A stretch of DNA of 64,000 nt from Bradyrhizobium sp. RD5-C2 (GTDB lineage Bacteria; Pseudomonadota; Alphaproteobacteria; Rhizobiales; Xanthobacteraceae): NCBI RefSeq assembly GCF_019972155.1, contig NZ_BOVL01000017.1:45738-109737 (forward strand), given 5' to 3'. The translations under genes and the position numbers were made by a program. The notes beneath the pieces were generated by a model. It searched no databases. It was not told the DNA's origin and saw nothing but the letters and a program-made list of their open reading frames with translations. Of the stretch, positions 8,990 through 17,452 are shown piece by piece (position 1 is the stretch's first letter; each line of letters begins with the position of its first letter).

Positions 8990-9317
8990 TCAGACGTCAA
9001 CCTGTTCCGCTATGGCCAAGGCGTCATCGACCTCAATGCCGAGATATCGGACGGTGCTTTCAATCTTGGTATGACCGAGCAAGAGCGCCCGGCGCAAGGT
9101 CATTGACTTTCAAAGCTACGACGTCACAGCCGCGCAGCTTGCTGTCGATGGCGACGTTGAACAGTGCCAGATCCCTCATTCGGCCTTCGACCTCGAGCTT
9201 GGTTCGGATTGACCAGACGTGCTTCGGACGGAGCGGCGGCTTTGCGCCGACGATCCTCCCCTTGTTCCAAGGAACGTGTTTCGAGACGGCCGGGATGGTG
9301 CTTGCGATATCAGTCAT
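8990..9317 (-). pseudogene. Internally deleted tyrosine recombinase/integrase
   Basis: The 5' part reads as a small Hyphomicrobiales-type phage integrase (HVPWNKGRIVGAKPPL, then RDLALFNVAIDSKLRGCDVV) behind a strong GAGGAGGT ribosome-binding site. Near 9100 the frame breaks. The authentic C-terminus, with the catalytic segment LLGHTKIESTVRYLG and the ending AEQVDV, continues in another frame to a stop at 8990. The middle, including the first catalytic Arg and the HxxR region, is missing. From the usual ~200-residue length about 100 residues have been lost. It cannot be active. Confidence 0.85.
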
Positions 9318-9541
9318 GTTGACCTCCTCAGCTAGTGAGGCCGGCCATGTTCAGCCCGGAGCCCTTCCAATCCCGCGTCCGCTTCGAGACGATTGGAGAC
9401 GTACTTGCGTCCAATTCGAGCGACGGCAGGACCGATCTTGACCCGAAGCGGACTCCTGAGCCAAGCATTCATCTCTGCCGATCGCCGACGAGGCCGTATC
9501 CTGATGATTTGACCTAGGTCACCAAGGCTGGATCCGGCAGG

Positions 9542-10447
9542 TCATCTGCCATTGCGACTCGAGACCTGAAACTTGATCTCATCCAGCTTTGAGAGCAGAA
9601 ACTTCAGCATCGGTGAACCGTTAGCCTCGTTGTAACCGATCACCAGATCGACCATCGGTGCTCCCTGTATCGGACGGCTAATGATGGTTTTCGGCAGCAG
9701 ATTTTGCGCATAGAGCGGAAGCAGGCTGATGCCGCCGGTCGAGGCAATCAGTGAGACCGCCATTGCCAGATTTTCTGCCTGATGCGCAGGCTTGATCGTC
9801 AGTCCGTGGCGCTTGAAGAACCTCTCGATCGCGGTTCGCAAGACCAGCGCCCGCACCGGGGACACGCCGACATACACTTCATTCGCCAGATCCTGGGGCC
9901 GGATCGCGCTGCGCGCGGCGAGCGGATGGTCGCTAGGCATAAAGGCCAGCACCGGATCCTGTCTTAGCAACTTGAATTGCAAGCCCGCGGCGTGCTTCTC
10001 CGGACGGAGGAACGCCAGGTCGATCATGCCGCGCACCAGTCCGGCGGCGAGGTCGGGCGAGTCTTCGCTACGGATCGTGATTTCGGTGCTTTGCAGCTTG
10101 CTGCGCAGGATGTTCATCACGGCCGGAAGCCAATCCATTTCGTAGCCGGTGAGAAATCCGATCGTGATGGCCGATTTCTCCGGTTGAGCAGCGCGGCGAG
10201 CGGCTTCCGCGGCGGCCTCGACCTGCAGTAGAGCCACTCGGGCATGGTCAAGGAACACACGCCCGGATGGAGTCAGTTCGATGCCGCGCGGTCCGCGCAC
10301 GAACAGCTGCACGCCGAGCTCCAGCTCGAGATCGTGGATCTGACGGCTCAGTGATGGCTGCGCGGTGTGCAGACGCTTTTCGGCCGCAACCGAGAAGCTA
10401 CCCTCCTCGGCTACCGCGACGAAATAACGGAGGTGTCGTAGCTCCAT
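9542..10447 (-). CDS. LysR-family transcriptional regulator
   Basis: A 301-residue LTTR. The winged helix-turn-helix (VAAEKRLHTAQPSLSRQIHDLELELG) occupies residues ~15-60 and an effector-binding domain fills residues ~90-295. ATG 10447 has GAGG at good spacing; ATG 10453 is the alternative. It is divergent from the SDR-SDR-GST operon at 10625, and two operator-like T-N11-A boxes lie at 10469-10498. It probably controls that operon in response to an unknown small effector. The 9318-9541 gap beyond its stop shows nothing I can support. Confidence 0.9.
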   Translation of the reverse strand: MELRHLRYFVAVAEEGSFSVAAEKRLHTAQPSLSRQIHDLELELGVQLFVRGPRGIELTPSGRVFLDHARVALLQVEAAAEAARRAAQPEKSAITIGFLTGYEMDWLPAVMNILRSKLQSTEITIRSEDSPDLAAGLVRGMIDLAFLRPEKHAAGLQFKLLRQDPVLAFMPSDHPLAARSAIRPQDLANEVYVGVSPVRALVLRTAIERFFKRHGLTIKPAHQAENLAMAVSLIASTGGISLLPLYAQNLLPKTIISRPIQGAPMVDLVIGYNEANGSPMLKFLLSKLDEIKFQVSSRNGR

Positions 10448-10468
10448 ATCCATGCCTCAAAAGTATAT

Positions 10469-10498
10469 TTCGAACCCTACGAAGTCTTTCTCAAAGAC
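10469..10498. promoter_or_regulatory. Two adjacent LysR-type T-N11-A boxes
   Basis: TTCGAACCCTACGAA (10469-10483) and GTCTTTCTCAAAGAC (10484-10498) are back-to-back 15-base inverted repeats, each containing a T-N11-A core. They lie 21 bp upstream of the LysR start and about 130 bp upstream of the SDR operon. This fits autoregulation and divergent activation by the LysR protein. Confidence 0.6.
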
Positions 10499-10624
10499 GC
10501 TATCCCTAACTAAATCTTCTGCCAATCAAGACGTACCGACGCAAACGCCTCCGAGGCCCCCGTTGCGAACGGATTGGCTAACTAGGCCGGTCAAGCATAT
10601 CGGCCATACCAGCTGGAGAGTGAC

Positions 10625-11371
10625 ATGAGCAATCCCGTTGTCCTGATTACAGGTGCCCTTACCGGCATCGGCCGCGCCACGGCGCTCGCCTTCGCCCGCG
10701 AGGGCGCCAGCCTGGTGGTATCCGGTCGCCACGACGATGCAGGCCGTGCGCTGATCGGCGAACTCCGCTCGCACGGCGTCGAAGCCGAATTCGTCCGCGC
10801 CGATGTCCGGCGCGAGAGCGACGTTTCGGCACTGGTCGAGCAGGCGACGAAGCGGTTCGGCCAGCTCGACGTGGCGGTCAACAACGCCGGCACGGAAGGC
10901 ACGCCCGGCCCGGTGACCGAGCAAACCGCAGAAAGCTACGCGGCGACGTTCGACACCAATGTGCTCGGTGTCCTCCTGTCGATGAAGCACGAGCTACGGG
11001 TCATGCAGCCGCAGGGCTTCGGCAGCATCGTGAACATCTCGTCGACCATGGGCAGCCGCGGCGCGCCGAATGCTTCGCTCTACGTCGCCAGCAAACACGC
11101 TGTCGAAGGCTTGACCAAATCCGCCGCTCTGGAGGCGGCCGCCTTCGGCATTCGCATCAACGCCATCGCACCCGGTCCGATAGAGACTGCGATGCTCGAC
11201 AGGTTCACCGGCTCCGCCGATCGCAAGGCCGGGATGGTCGCGGGAATTCCGCTGAAGCGCGCGGGCCGCCCCGAGGAACTCGCGGACGCCATCCTGTTCG
11301 CGGCTTCGCGCAAGGCGTCGTTCATCACCGGCCAGATCATCAGCGTCAACGGCGGCAAGACCGCCGCGTAA
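10625..11371 (+). CDS. SDR-family oxidoreductase
   Basis: A 248-residue classical short-chain dehydrogenase. The cofactor motif TGALTGIG is near residue 10, NNAG near 88, and the catalytic Ser-Tyr-Lys appears as SSTMGS and YVASK. The C-terminal SVNGGKTA is typical of 3-oxoacyl-reductase and glucose-dehydrogenase-like SDRs. GGAGAG precedes the ATG. It is the first gene of an operon with a second SDR (36 bp gap) and a GST (16 bp gap), facing a LysR gene. Paired SDRs plus GST suggest reduction and detoxification of a carbonyl or electrophile; the substrate is not readable. Confidence 0.9.
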   Translation: MSNPVVLITGALTGIGRATALAFAREGASLVVSGRHDDAGRALIGELRSHGVEAEFVRADVRRESDVSALVEQATKRFGQLDVAVNNAGTEGTPGPVTEQTAESYAATFDTNVLGVLLSMKHELRVMQPQGFGSIVNISSTMGSRGAPNASLYVASKHAVEGLTKSAALEAAAFGIRINAIAPGPIETAMLDRFTGSADRKAGMVAGIPLKRAGRPEELADAILFAASRKASFITGQIISVNGGKTAA

Positions 11372-11407
11372 ATGTATCCCGATAGCAATCCAACCAGGAG
11401 AACAACC

Positions 11408-12154
11408 ATGACCGATCTCGTCAGCCGAACCGCCCTCGTCACCGGTGCCTCCCGAGGTATCGGCCGCGCCACGGCCCGCGCGCTCGCTCTCGCCGGCGCC
11501 CGCGTCATCGTTCACTACGGTAATTCCGCTGAGGATGCGCACTCGCTGGTCGCGGAAATCCGCGAAGCCGGTGGGCAGGCCGATGCCGTCGGCGTCGATC
11601 TATCCGCGTCCGACGGCGCGCAGCGGCTCGCCGCCGAGGTGCGTAGGCTCGTCGTCGGCCAACTCGACATTCTGGTCGCCAACGCAGGAGTTGCGGTGCC
11701 CGCCACCATCGAAGCGCAGACCGTCGAGGATTTCGATCGCATGTTCGCGGTCAACGTCCGCGCACCGTTCTTCCTGGTGCAGCAGTTGCTCCCGCTCATG
11801 GGGGACGGCTCCAGCATCGTGATGACGTCGTCACTGGCGGCGCGGGCCGCTGTCGGACAGTTGCCGGCGTATTCCGCCACCAAGGGCGCGATTGACACGA
11901 TGGTAAGGCATTTCGCCTCGCTGCTCGGACCGCGTGGCATCCGCGTCAATGCCGTGGCACCGGGCATCATCGACACCGACATGTCGCAATTCACCAAGAC
12001 GAATGAGGGCCGCGACTACGCGCTCAAGATGCAAGCCCTGCAGCGCATCGGTCACGCCGACGACGTCGCCGACGCCGTGACCTTTCTCGCTTCTAATTCC
12101 GCCCGCTGGGTGACCGGCGACACCATCCAGGTCGGCGGTGGCTCAAAGCTTTGA
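11408..12154 (+). CDS. SDR-family oxidoreductase (second of operon)
   Basis: A 248-residue short-chain dehydrogenase with TGASRGIG at the N-terminus, NAGV, and a YSATK active site, ending QVGGGSKL. The start is ATG 11408 behind CAGGAGAACAACC; the frame is open further upstream but without a ribosome-binding site. It follows the first SDR gene by 36 bp and precedes the GST gene by 16 bp. It is a clear family member with an unknown substrate, and it differs enough from its neighbour to suggest two successive reactions rather than a recent duplication. Confidence 0.9.
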   Translation: MTDLVSRTALVTGASRGIGRATARALALAGARVIVHYGNSAEDAHSLVAEIREAGGQADAVGVDLSASDGAQRLAAEVRRLVVGQLDILVANAGVAVPATIEAQTVEDFDRMFAVNVRAPFFLVQQLLPLMGDGSSIVMTSSLAARAAVGQLPAYSATKGAIDTMVRHFASLLGPRGIRVNAVAPGIIDTDMSQFTKTNEGRDYALKMQALQRIGHADDVADAVTFLASNSARWVTGDTIQVGGGSKL

Positions 12155-12170
12155 CTTCGGGAGATAAGTT

Positions 12171-12803
12171 ATGAGGCTCTACCAGTCTTCCAGCTCGCCC
12201 AACTCGCGCCGCGTCAGAATCTACCTTGCGGAGAAGGGCATAACGATGCCCCTCGTGCCGGTTGACCTCGGCGCACGCGAACAGTTCTCGGACGCCTACG
12301 CGGCAATCAACCCGCGACGCGTCGTGCCCACCCTCGTTCTTGACGACGGGACGGCCATTGCGGAAGTGCCGGCGATCGTTCGCTATCTCGAAGAAGCGTA
12401 TCCGAACCCGCCGCTGCTCGGCAGTTCTCCCAAGGAGAAAGCGACCATCTCCATGTGGGAGCGCCGGATGGAGATAGAGGGCTTCGCCGCGGTGATGGAA
12501 ACCGTGCGCAACGGGCTCGTCGCCCTCAAAGGGCGCGCAATCGCGGGGCCCCATGGCTACGACCAAATTCCGGAGTTGGTCGAGCGCGGCCGGCGTCGCA
12601 TCGCCGACTTCTACCGCGATCTTGAGAACCGCTTAGTGGAAGTGCAATTCCTTGCTGGAGACCAGTTCAGCGTCGCCGATATCACGGCGGTTGTCGCCAT
12701 CGACTTCGCGACAAAGGCCTTGAATCTATCGATTCCGGCGGAGAGTGCTGCATCAAGGCGTTGGTACGATTCTGTGATATTGCGTCCAAGTATGAGCTCG
12801 TAG
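12171..12803 (+). CDS. Glutathione S-transferase
   Basis: A 210-residue cytosolic GST. The N-terminal thioredoxin-like domain (SSSPNSRRVRIYLAEKG, and VPTLVLDDGTAIAEVPAIVRYLE with the cis-proline and glutathione-gamma-Glu contacts) is followed by an all-helical domain (DQFSVADITAVVAIDFA). The start has GGGAGATAAGTT. It is the last gene of the LysR-linked SDR-SDR-GST operon. It probably conjugates or thiolyses an electrophile made or consumed by the dehydrogenases. The 145-bp gap to the next gene holds nothing recognisable. Confidence 0.9.
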   Translation: MRLYQSSSSPNSRRVRIYLAEKGITMPLVPVDLGAREQFSDAYAAINPRRVVPTLVLDDGTAIAEVPAIVRYLEEAYPNPPLLGSSPKEKATISMWERRMEIEGFAAVMETVRNGLVALKGRAIAGPHGYDQIPELVERGRRRIADFYRDLENRLVEVQFLAGDQFSVADITAVVAIDFATKALNLSIPAESAASRRWYDSVILRPSMSS

Positions 12804-12948
12804 AGGCAAGAACGGTATCCGACACCGATACGCAGGTCCTCATGACTGGGTCCGCATTTGGCCCAAGGCCGACATGCAGCGATGTCGGTTTCGACGTCAG
12901 CTTCCGAGATCGAAGTGGACGTGACGAATCTATGAGTACAGGCCCTAA

Positions 12949-13857
12949 CTACGCCCGCGCCGGCGCGTCCGCGAGCGCGCTCAACGCGATGCCGCCGACG
13001 ATCAGCGCCGCGGCGATCGCGAGCGACAGATCGATCGGCTCGCCGAGCAGCAATGCCGCGGTCACGATGCCGACGATCGGCGTCCCCGTCGTGCCGAGCG
13101 AGGTCGTCAGCGCCGGCAGGCTCTTGTTGACCATGGACATCGCCCAATAGGCCAGCGCCGTGCCGATGAATCCGGAATAGAGAAACAGCAGCACGAGGTG
13201 CGGCGACCATGTCACCGTGGGCACGCCCTCGGTGACCAGCGCCGTCGTGGTCAGCACCAGCGTCGCGACCAGCACCTGCCACAGCAACAGCTGCAACGGC
13301 GTCGCGACCCATCGATGCGAGCGGATGTAGATGATGTTGGCGGCCCAGCAGATCGCGGCGAGGATGATCATGCCGGCGCCGGCGATGACGTGCAGATTGC
13401 TCCAGTCCAGCGACGCCGGGTTGAGGATCACGCAGAGGCCCGCGAGCCCCAGCGCGACACCGACCAGCTTGAGCGCGCCGAGGCGTTCGGTTCGCCCGGC
13501 GCCGGCGGCAAGCGCGACCCACAGCGGCGTGGTGTAGCCGAGCACGATGCCCTTGCTGGCCGGCAGATAGCGCAGGCCGGCGGCGACCAGTGTCGAGAAG
13601 AACGTCATGTGCAAGAGCGCGACGCTGAGCACGACAGGAACATCAGCGATCCGCGGGATGATCAAATTGCCGCTGGCCCGCAGGATCACCAGCAGGGCGA
13701 CCAGCGCGACCCAGCTGCGGATCGATGCGGTCCACAGCGGCGGCACCGACACGACCAGCGATTTCGTCACCGACCAGTTGATGCCCCAGGCCAGCACCAC
13801 GACGATGAACAGGGCGGTGGCCTTGGCAGGGGAGAGTGATTGGTTCACGGGCGGCAT
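12949..13857 (-). CDS. EamA/DMT-family exporter
   Basis: A 302-residue inner-membrane protein with ten hydrophobic segments arranged as two EamA repeats (first near FIVVVLAWGINWSVTK, second near GAGMIILAAICWAANIIYIR). These DMT proteins usually export amino acids or other metabolites. ATG 13857 is preferred because it directly precedes the first membrane segment; upstream codons would run into the divergent promoter. It faces the MocR-type regulator at 13939 across an operator-like repeat cluster, so it is the likely target of that regulator. Confidence 0.85.
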   Translation of the reverse strand: MPPVNQSLSPAKATALFIVVVLAWGINWSVTKSLVVSVPPLWTASIRSWVALVALLVILRASGNLIIPRIADVPVVLSVALLHMTFFSTLVAAGLRYLPASKGIVLGYTTPLWVALAAGAGRTERLGALKLVGVALGLAGLCVILNPASLDWSNLHVIAGAGMIILAAICWAANIIYIRSHRWVATPLQLLLWQVLVATLVLTTTALVTEGVPTVTWSPHLVLLFLYSGFIGTALAYWAMSMVNKSLPALTTSLGTTGTPIVGIVTAALLLGEPIDLSLAIAAALIVGGIALSALADAPARA

Positions 13858-13892
13858 CCTTGCAGGCGATACCGCTTCTGAATAGGATCGCG

Positions 13893-13940
13893 CTGGCTCT
13901 CTCGAAAGAGCCAGATTTGACAGATCAAAGGAGCCAGATT
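13893..13940. promoter_or_regulatory. Operator-like repeat between eamA and mocR-type genes
   Basis: The half-site GAGCCAG occurs three times. Two form an inverted repeat, CTGGCTCT (13893-13900) and AGAGCCAG (13907-13914). The third, GAGCCAGATT, is at 13931-13940 in direct orientation to the second, 23 bp on, and overlaps the ribosome-binding site and start of the MocR-type gene. MocR proteins commonly bind such repeated half-sites, so repression of both divergent genes is plausible. Confidence 0.6.
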
Positions 13941-15396
13941 GATCCTTGCCGAATTGCTCGCGCTGAAGCGTGCCGATGATGCCGGGCTGACCGCGCAGCT
14001 GACGCAGCAGCTGCGCGGACTGATGGCAAGCGGCCGGATCAGGAGCGGGGCCGTGCTGCCATCGAGCCGCACCCTTGCGGCCGAGCTCGACGTGTCGCGC
14101 AACACCGTCACGCACGCCTACGAGCAGCTCGCGGCCGAGGGATATCTGCGCGTCGCCGCGCGGCGGCGGCCGGTGGTGTCAGACGATATTGAGGCGCGCT
14201 TCGCCAGGGCGGTGCCGGCGCCGCGGCGCGATGCCGCCCGCAAGCCGCTGCTGTCGCCCTGGGCCTTGCAGCTCTCGGGCACGGATTGGCCGCTGTCCTA
14301 CCAGGCCGATTTCCGGCCGCTGCGTCCCGGGCTCGCGGATGCGCGCGAGTTTCCACACGAGATCTGGGCGCGCTGCCTGCGCCGCAGCGCATTGCGCCGC
14401 CGCTTCAACGATCAGACCGTGATCAACCGGCCGAGCCTGCGCGAGGCGTTGCGCGATTATCTCGAAATCAGCCGCGGCGTGCGTGCCGAGGCCGACCAGA
14501 TCCTGATCCTGCCGACGGCGCAGGCGGCGCTGACGCTGATCGCCGCGACCACTATTGTTACCGGTGATGCGGTGTGGACCGAAGATCCCGGCTATCCCGG
14601 CGCCGCGGCGGCGTTTCGCGCGGCGGGTGCCGACGTCGTCGGCGTCAGGCTCGATCAATGGGGCATGATGCGGACGCGCGAGGCGCGCGCGCCGAAGCTC
14701 ATCTTCACGACGCCCTCGCATCAGCATCCGACCGGGCGGCTGATGCCGGTGGCACGCCGCACCGAGCTGCTGGCGGCGGCCGAGCCCGGCAAGACCTGGA
14801 TCGTCGAGGACGATTACGACGGCGAGTTTCATTATGACAGCCGCCCGATGCCGGCCCTGCAAGGGCTCGATCGCGAGGGACGCGTGCTCTATCTCGGCAC
14901 CTTCGCCAAGGCGACGACCGCCGATATCCGCATCGGTTATCTGGTGGTGCCGCCACAACTGGCGCGGACGATGGAGATCGCGCAGCGCCACCTCGGGCTG
15001 ATGGCCTCCGTGCACGTCCAGGAGGCGCTGGCCGGCTTCATGGGCGACGGGCACTTCCTGGCGCATGTCAGGCGGATGCGGCGCATCTATCGCGCGCGCC
15101 GCGATCACCTCGCGGCGGCGCTGGCGCGGCACCTCGAACCAGTGCTCACGGCCGAGGTCCCGCCGGGCGGCATGCAGCTGATCGCGCGTTTCAGGGATGG
15201 CGCCCCGGACCGGAGCGCCGTGGCGCGACTGGTCGCCGCCGGGGTCGAGGTGCGCGCGCTGTCGAGTCTCGCACTGGAGCGGCCGCACGACCACGGCCTG
15301 TTGCTCGGCTTCGCCGCCTGGCGCGAGAGCGAGATCGGCGCCGCGGTCCGGATCATGGCGAACTGCCTGACCGGCAAGCGCCCGGCGCGTGGGTAG
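13939..15396 (+). CDS. MocR-type regulator (GntR HTH fused to aminotransferase fold)
   Basis: A 485-residue PdxR/MocR-like protein. A GntR winged helix (residues ~5-80, LPSSRTLAAELDVSRNTVTHAYEQL) is joined by a linker to a class I aminotransferase-like domain (residues ~110-480). The PLP lysine is predicted in YLGTFAKATTADIRIGYLV. The start appears to be TTG 13939, placed after AAAGGAG; no ATG fits. It probably senses PLP or an amino acid-PLP adduct and controls the divergent EamA exporter gene. Confidence 0.88.
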   Translation: MILAELLALKRADDAGLTAQLTQQLRGLMASGRIRSGAVLPSSRTLAAELDVSRNTVTHAYEQLAAEGYLRVAARRRPVVSDDIEARFARAVPAPRRDAARKPLLSPWALQLSGTDWPLSYQADFRPLRPGLADAREFPHEIWARCLRRSALRRRFNDQTVINRPSLREALRDYLEISRGVRAEADQILILPTAQAALTLIAATTIVTGDAVWTEDPGYPGAAAAFRAAGADVVGVRLDQWGMMRTREARAPKLIFTTPSHQHPTGRLMPVARRTELLAAAEPGKTWIVEDDYDGEFHYDSRPMPALQGLDREGRVLYLGTFAKATTADIRIGYLVVPPQLARTMEIAQRHLGLMASVHVQEALAGFMGDGHFLAHVRRMRRIYRARRDHLAAALARHLEPVLTAEVPPGGMQLIARFRDGAPDRSAVARLVAAGVEVRALSSLALERPHDHGLLLGFAAWRESEIGAAVRIMANCLTGKRPARG

Positions 15397-15527
15397 AGAG
15401 GCATGCATAATTTCGGAATAATAGAAGAATACCCCTGAGTTGCCCGACATGTCAAGTCGCCTTGTCGAACGCCGCTGGCCGCCGGCTACTGTGCATGGGG
15501 TTGTTTTCGATATTTTCAGTGCGCCCC

Positions 15528-16748
15528 TTACTCCGCCGCCTTGGTGACGATCCGCACCTCCGACGTCAGCGTCTTGTGCACCGGGCACTTGTCGGCGATC
15601 TCCATCAGCCGCTTGCGCTGGTCAGGATCGAGGTCGCCCTCGATCCTGATGACGCGATCGATCTGGTCGAGCATGCCCTCGCGCGTCTCGCACTCCTCGC
15701 AATCCTTGGCGTAGATCTTGTTGTGCTGGAGCGTGACGGTGATGCGATCGACCGGCAGCGACTTGCGGTCGGCATACATCCGCATCGTCATCGAGGTGCA
15801 GGCGCCGAGACCCGTGAGCAGGAAATCGTAAGGCCCGGGGCCGGTGTCATCGCCGCCGACCGCGACCGGCTCGTCGGCGATCAACCGGTGCGGACCGGTG
15901 GTGACGATCTGCTGGAACTTGCCGTTGCGGGTCTCCTGCACCACGACGTTGCGCGGCGCGCTGCCGGCATCGGCCACCGGCTGTGGCGCGAGGTCGACGT
16001 AGCGCTCCGCCCAGGCGCCGATCACGTCGGCGACATAGGCGGCATCCTGCTTGCCGCTCAGCAGATGATCGGCGCCCGCAAGCGAGACGAAGCTCTTCGG
16101 GTGCTTGGCCGCGATGAAGATGTTGGTGGCGTTGTCGATGCCGACGGTGTCGTCGGTCGGCGAGTGCATGACCAGCAGCGCCTTGTGCAGCTGCTTGACC
16201 TGCGCCATCAAATTCTGCTCCGCGACGTCGTCGAGGAATTCGCGCTTGATGCGGAACGGGCGGCCGGCGAGCGACACTTCGCCTTCACCCTGCGCGCGGA
16301 TGTCCTCGATCCGGTCCTTGAAGAAATGCGTGACATGGACGGGATCGGACGGCGCGGCGATGGTCGCGACCGCCTTCGCCTCGGGAATCCGGCCTGCGGC
16401 CGCGAGGATCGCGGCGCCGCCGAGGCTGTGGCCGATCAGGATCGCGGGCGCCTCGCGGGTTTCGCGCAGATGGTCGGCGGCGCGGACCAGATCGGCGACG
16501 TTCGATGTGAACGTCGAATTGGCGAAATCGCCTTCGCTGGAGCCGAGGCCCGTGAAGTCGAACCGCAGTGTGGCAATACCCTTGGCGGCGAGGGCAACCG
16601 CGATGCGCTTGGCCGCCAGCACGTCCTTGCCGCAGGTGAAGCAATGCGCGAACAGCGCATAGGCCTTGATCGGGCCATCAGGCGTATCAAGCGCGGCGGC
16701 AAGCTGATGGCCGCCCACACCGGTGAATTGAAAGCGTTCATGCGGCAC
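15528..16748 (-). CDS. Bifunctional alpha/beta-hydrolase and OsmC fusion
   Basis: A 406-residue fusion. Residues ~1-255 form an alpha/beta-hydrolase with the nucleophile elbow GHSLGG and the late acid and histidine region GADHLL. Residues ~265-406 form an OsmC domain with the two redox cysteines in GLGACTSM and DKCPVHK. OsmC proteins reduce organic hydroperoxides with thiols; the hydrolase half may release an acid from an ester. GGAGCC precedes the ATG. It is the last of five consecutive minus-strand genes that start with the ferredoxin gene. The 131-bp gap downstream (15397-15527) carries a decayed dispersed repeat. Confidence 0.88.
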   Translation of the reverse strand: MPHERFQFTGVGGHQLAAALDTPDGPIKAYALFAHCFTCGKDVLAAKRIAVALAAKGIATLRFDFTGLGSSEGDFANSTFTSNVADLVRAADHLRETREAPAILIGHSLGGAAILAAAGRIPEAKAVATIAAPSDPVHVTHFFKDRIEDIRAQGEGEVSLAGRPFRIKREFLDDVAEQNLMAQVKQLHKALLVMHSPTDDTVGIDNATNIFIAAKHPKSFVSLAGADHLLSGKQDAAYVADVIGAWAERYVDLAPQPVADAGSAPRNVVVQETRNGKFQQIVTTGPHRLIADEPVAVGGDDTGPGPYDFLLTGLGACTSMTMRMYADRKSLPVDRITVTLQHNKIYAKDCEECETREGMLDQIDRVIRIEGDLDPDQRKRLMEIADKCPVHKTLTSEVRIVTKAAE

Positions 16749-16776
16749 GGGCAGGCTCCATCATTGTGTTGATCGG

Positions 16777-17439
16777 TCAGTCGCCAGAATAGCGCTGTTC
16801 GGTCCAGGGATCACCGCGATTGTGATAGCCGCGCACCTCCCAGAAGCCGGGCGCATCTTCGGTCAGGAATTCGATGCGCTGCAGCCACTTCGCGCTCTTC
16901 CAGAAATAGAGATGCGGCACCACCAGCCGCACCGGGCCGCCATGCTCCTGCTCCAGCGGCTTGCCCGACCAGCTATGGGCGAGCAGCGCGTCCTCGGCGG
17001 CGAAATCCTCGAGCGACAGGTTCGTCGTATAACCGTCATACGAATGCAGCGCGACGAAGCGGGCGTCATCGCGCGGCCGGCAGGCGGCGAGCAGGTCGCG
17101 GGTCGAAAGCCCCTCCCATTGATTGTCGTAGCGCGACCAGGTGGTGACGCAGTGGATGTCGGAGACGAATTGGGTCTGCGGCTGCGCCGCGAATTGCGGC
17201 CAGGTCCAGTAGATCGTCTGCTCGACCGCGCCGTAGACGTCGAGCCGCCAGCGCTCCCGCGTCACGTTCGGCATCAATCCGAGATCGAGCACCGGCCAGT
17301 CGGCCGTCAGATGCTGTCCCGGCGGCAGGCGCTGCTCGTCCGGCCGGGTGATCCTGCCGGTGAGGAATTTGCCCTCGCGCGCCCAGCGCTGCTTGCTGCG
17401 CGTCAGCTTGCTCTCGGGTGGCTCGGCGTCGTCGGTCAT
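16777..17439 (-). CDS. Sulfite-oxidase-like molybdopterin oxidoreductase
   Basis: A 220-residue protein of the oxidoreductase molybdopterin-binding (SUOX/YedY-related) fold. The Mo-ligand cysteine is expected in SDIHCVTTWSRYDNQWEG. It has no signal peptide, heme domain or dimerisation domain, so it is a short cytoplasmic version of the family with an unknown substrate. It is tightly packed with the transporter gene upstream (13 bp) and the hydrolase-OsmC gene downstream (28 bp). The start has only a weak ribosome-binding site, consistent with translation coupled to its neighbour. Confidence 0.85.
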   Translation of the reverse strand: MTDDAEPPESKLTRSKQRWAREGKFLTGRITRPDEQRLPPGQHLTADWPVLDLGLMPNVTRERWRLDVYGAVEQTIYWTWPQFAAQPQTQFVSDIHCVTTWSRYDNQWEGLSTRDLLAACRPRDDARFVALHSYDGYTTNLSLEDFAAEDALLAHSWSGKPLEQEHGGPVRLVVPHLYFWKSAKWLQRIEFLTEDAPGFWEVRGYHNRGDPWTEQRYSGD

Positions 17440-17452
17440 CGGCGTTGCGCCA

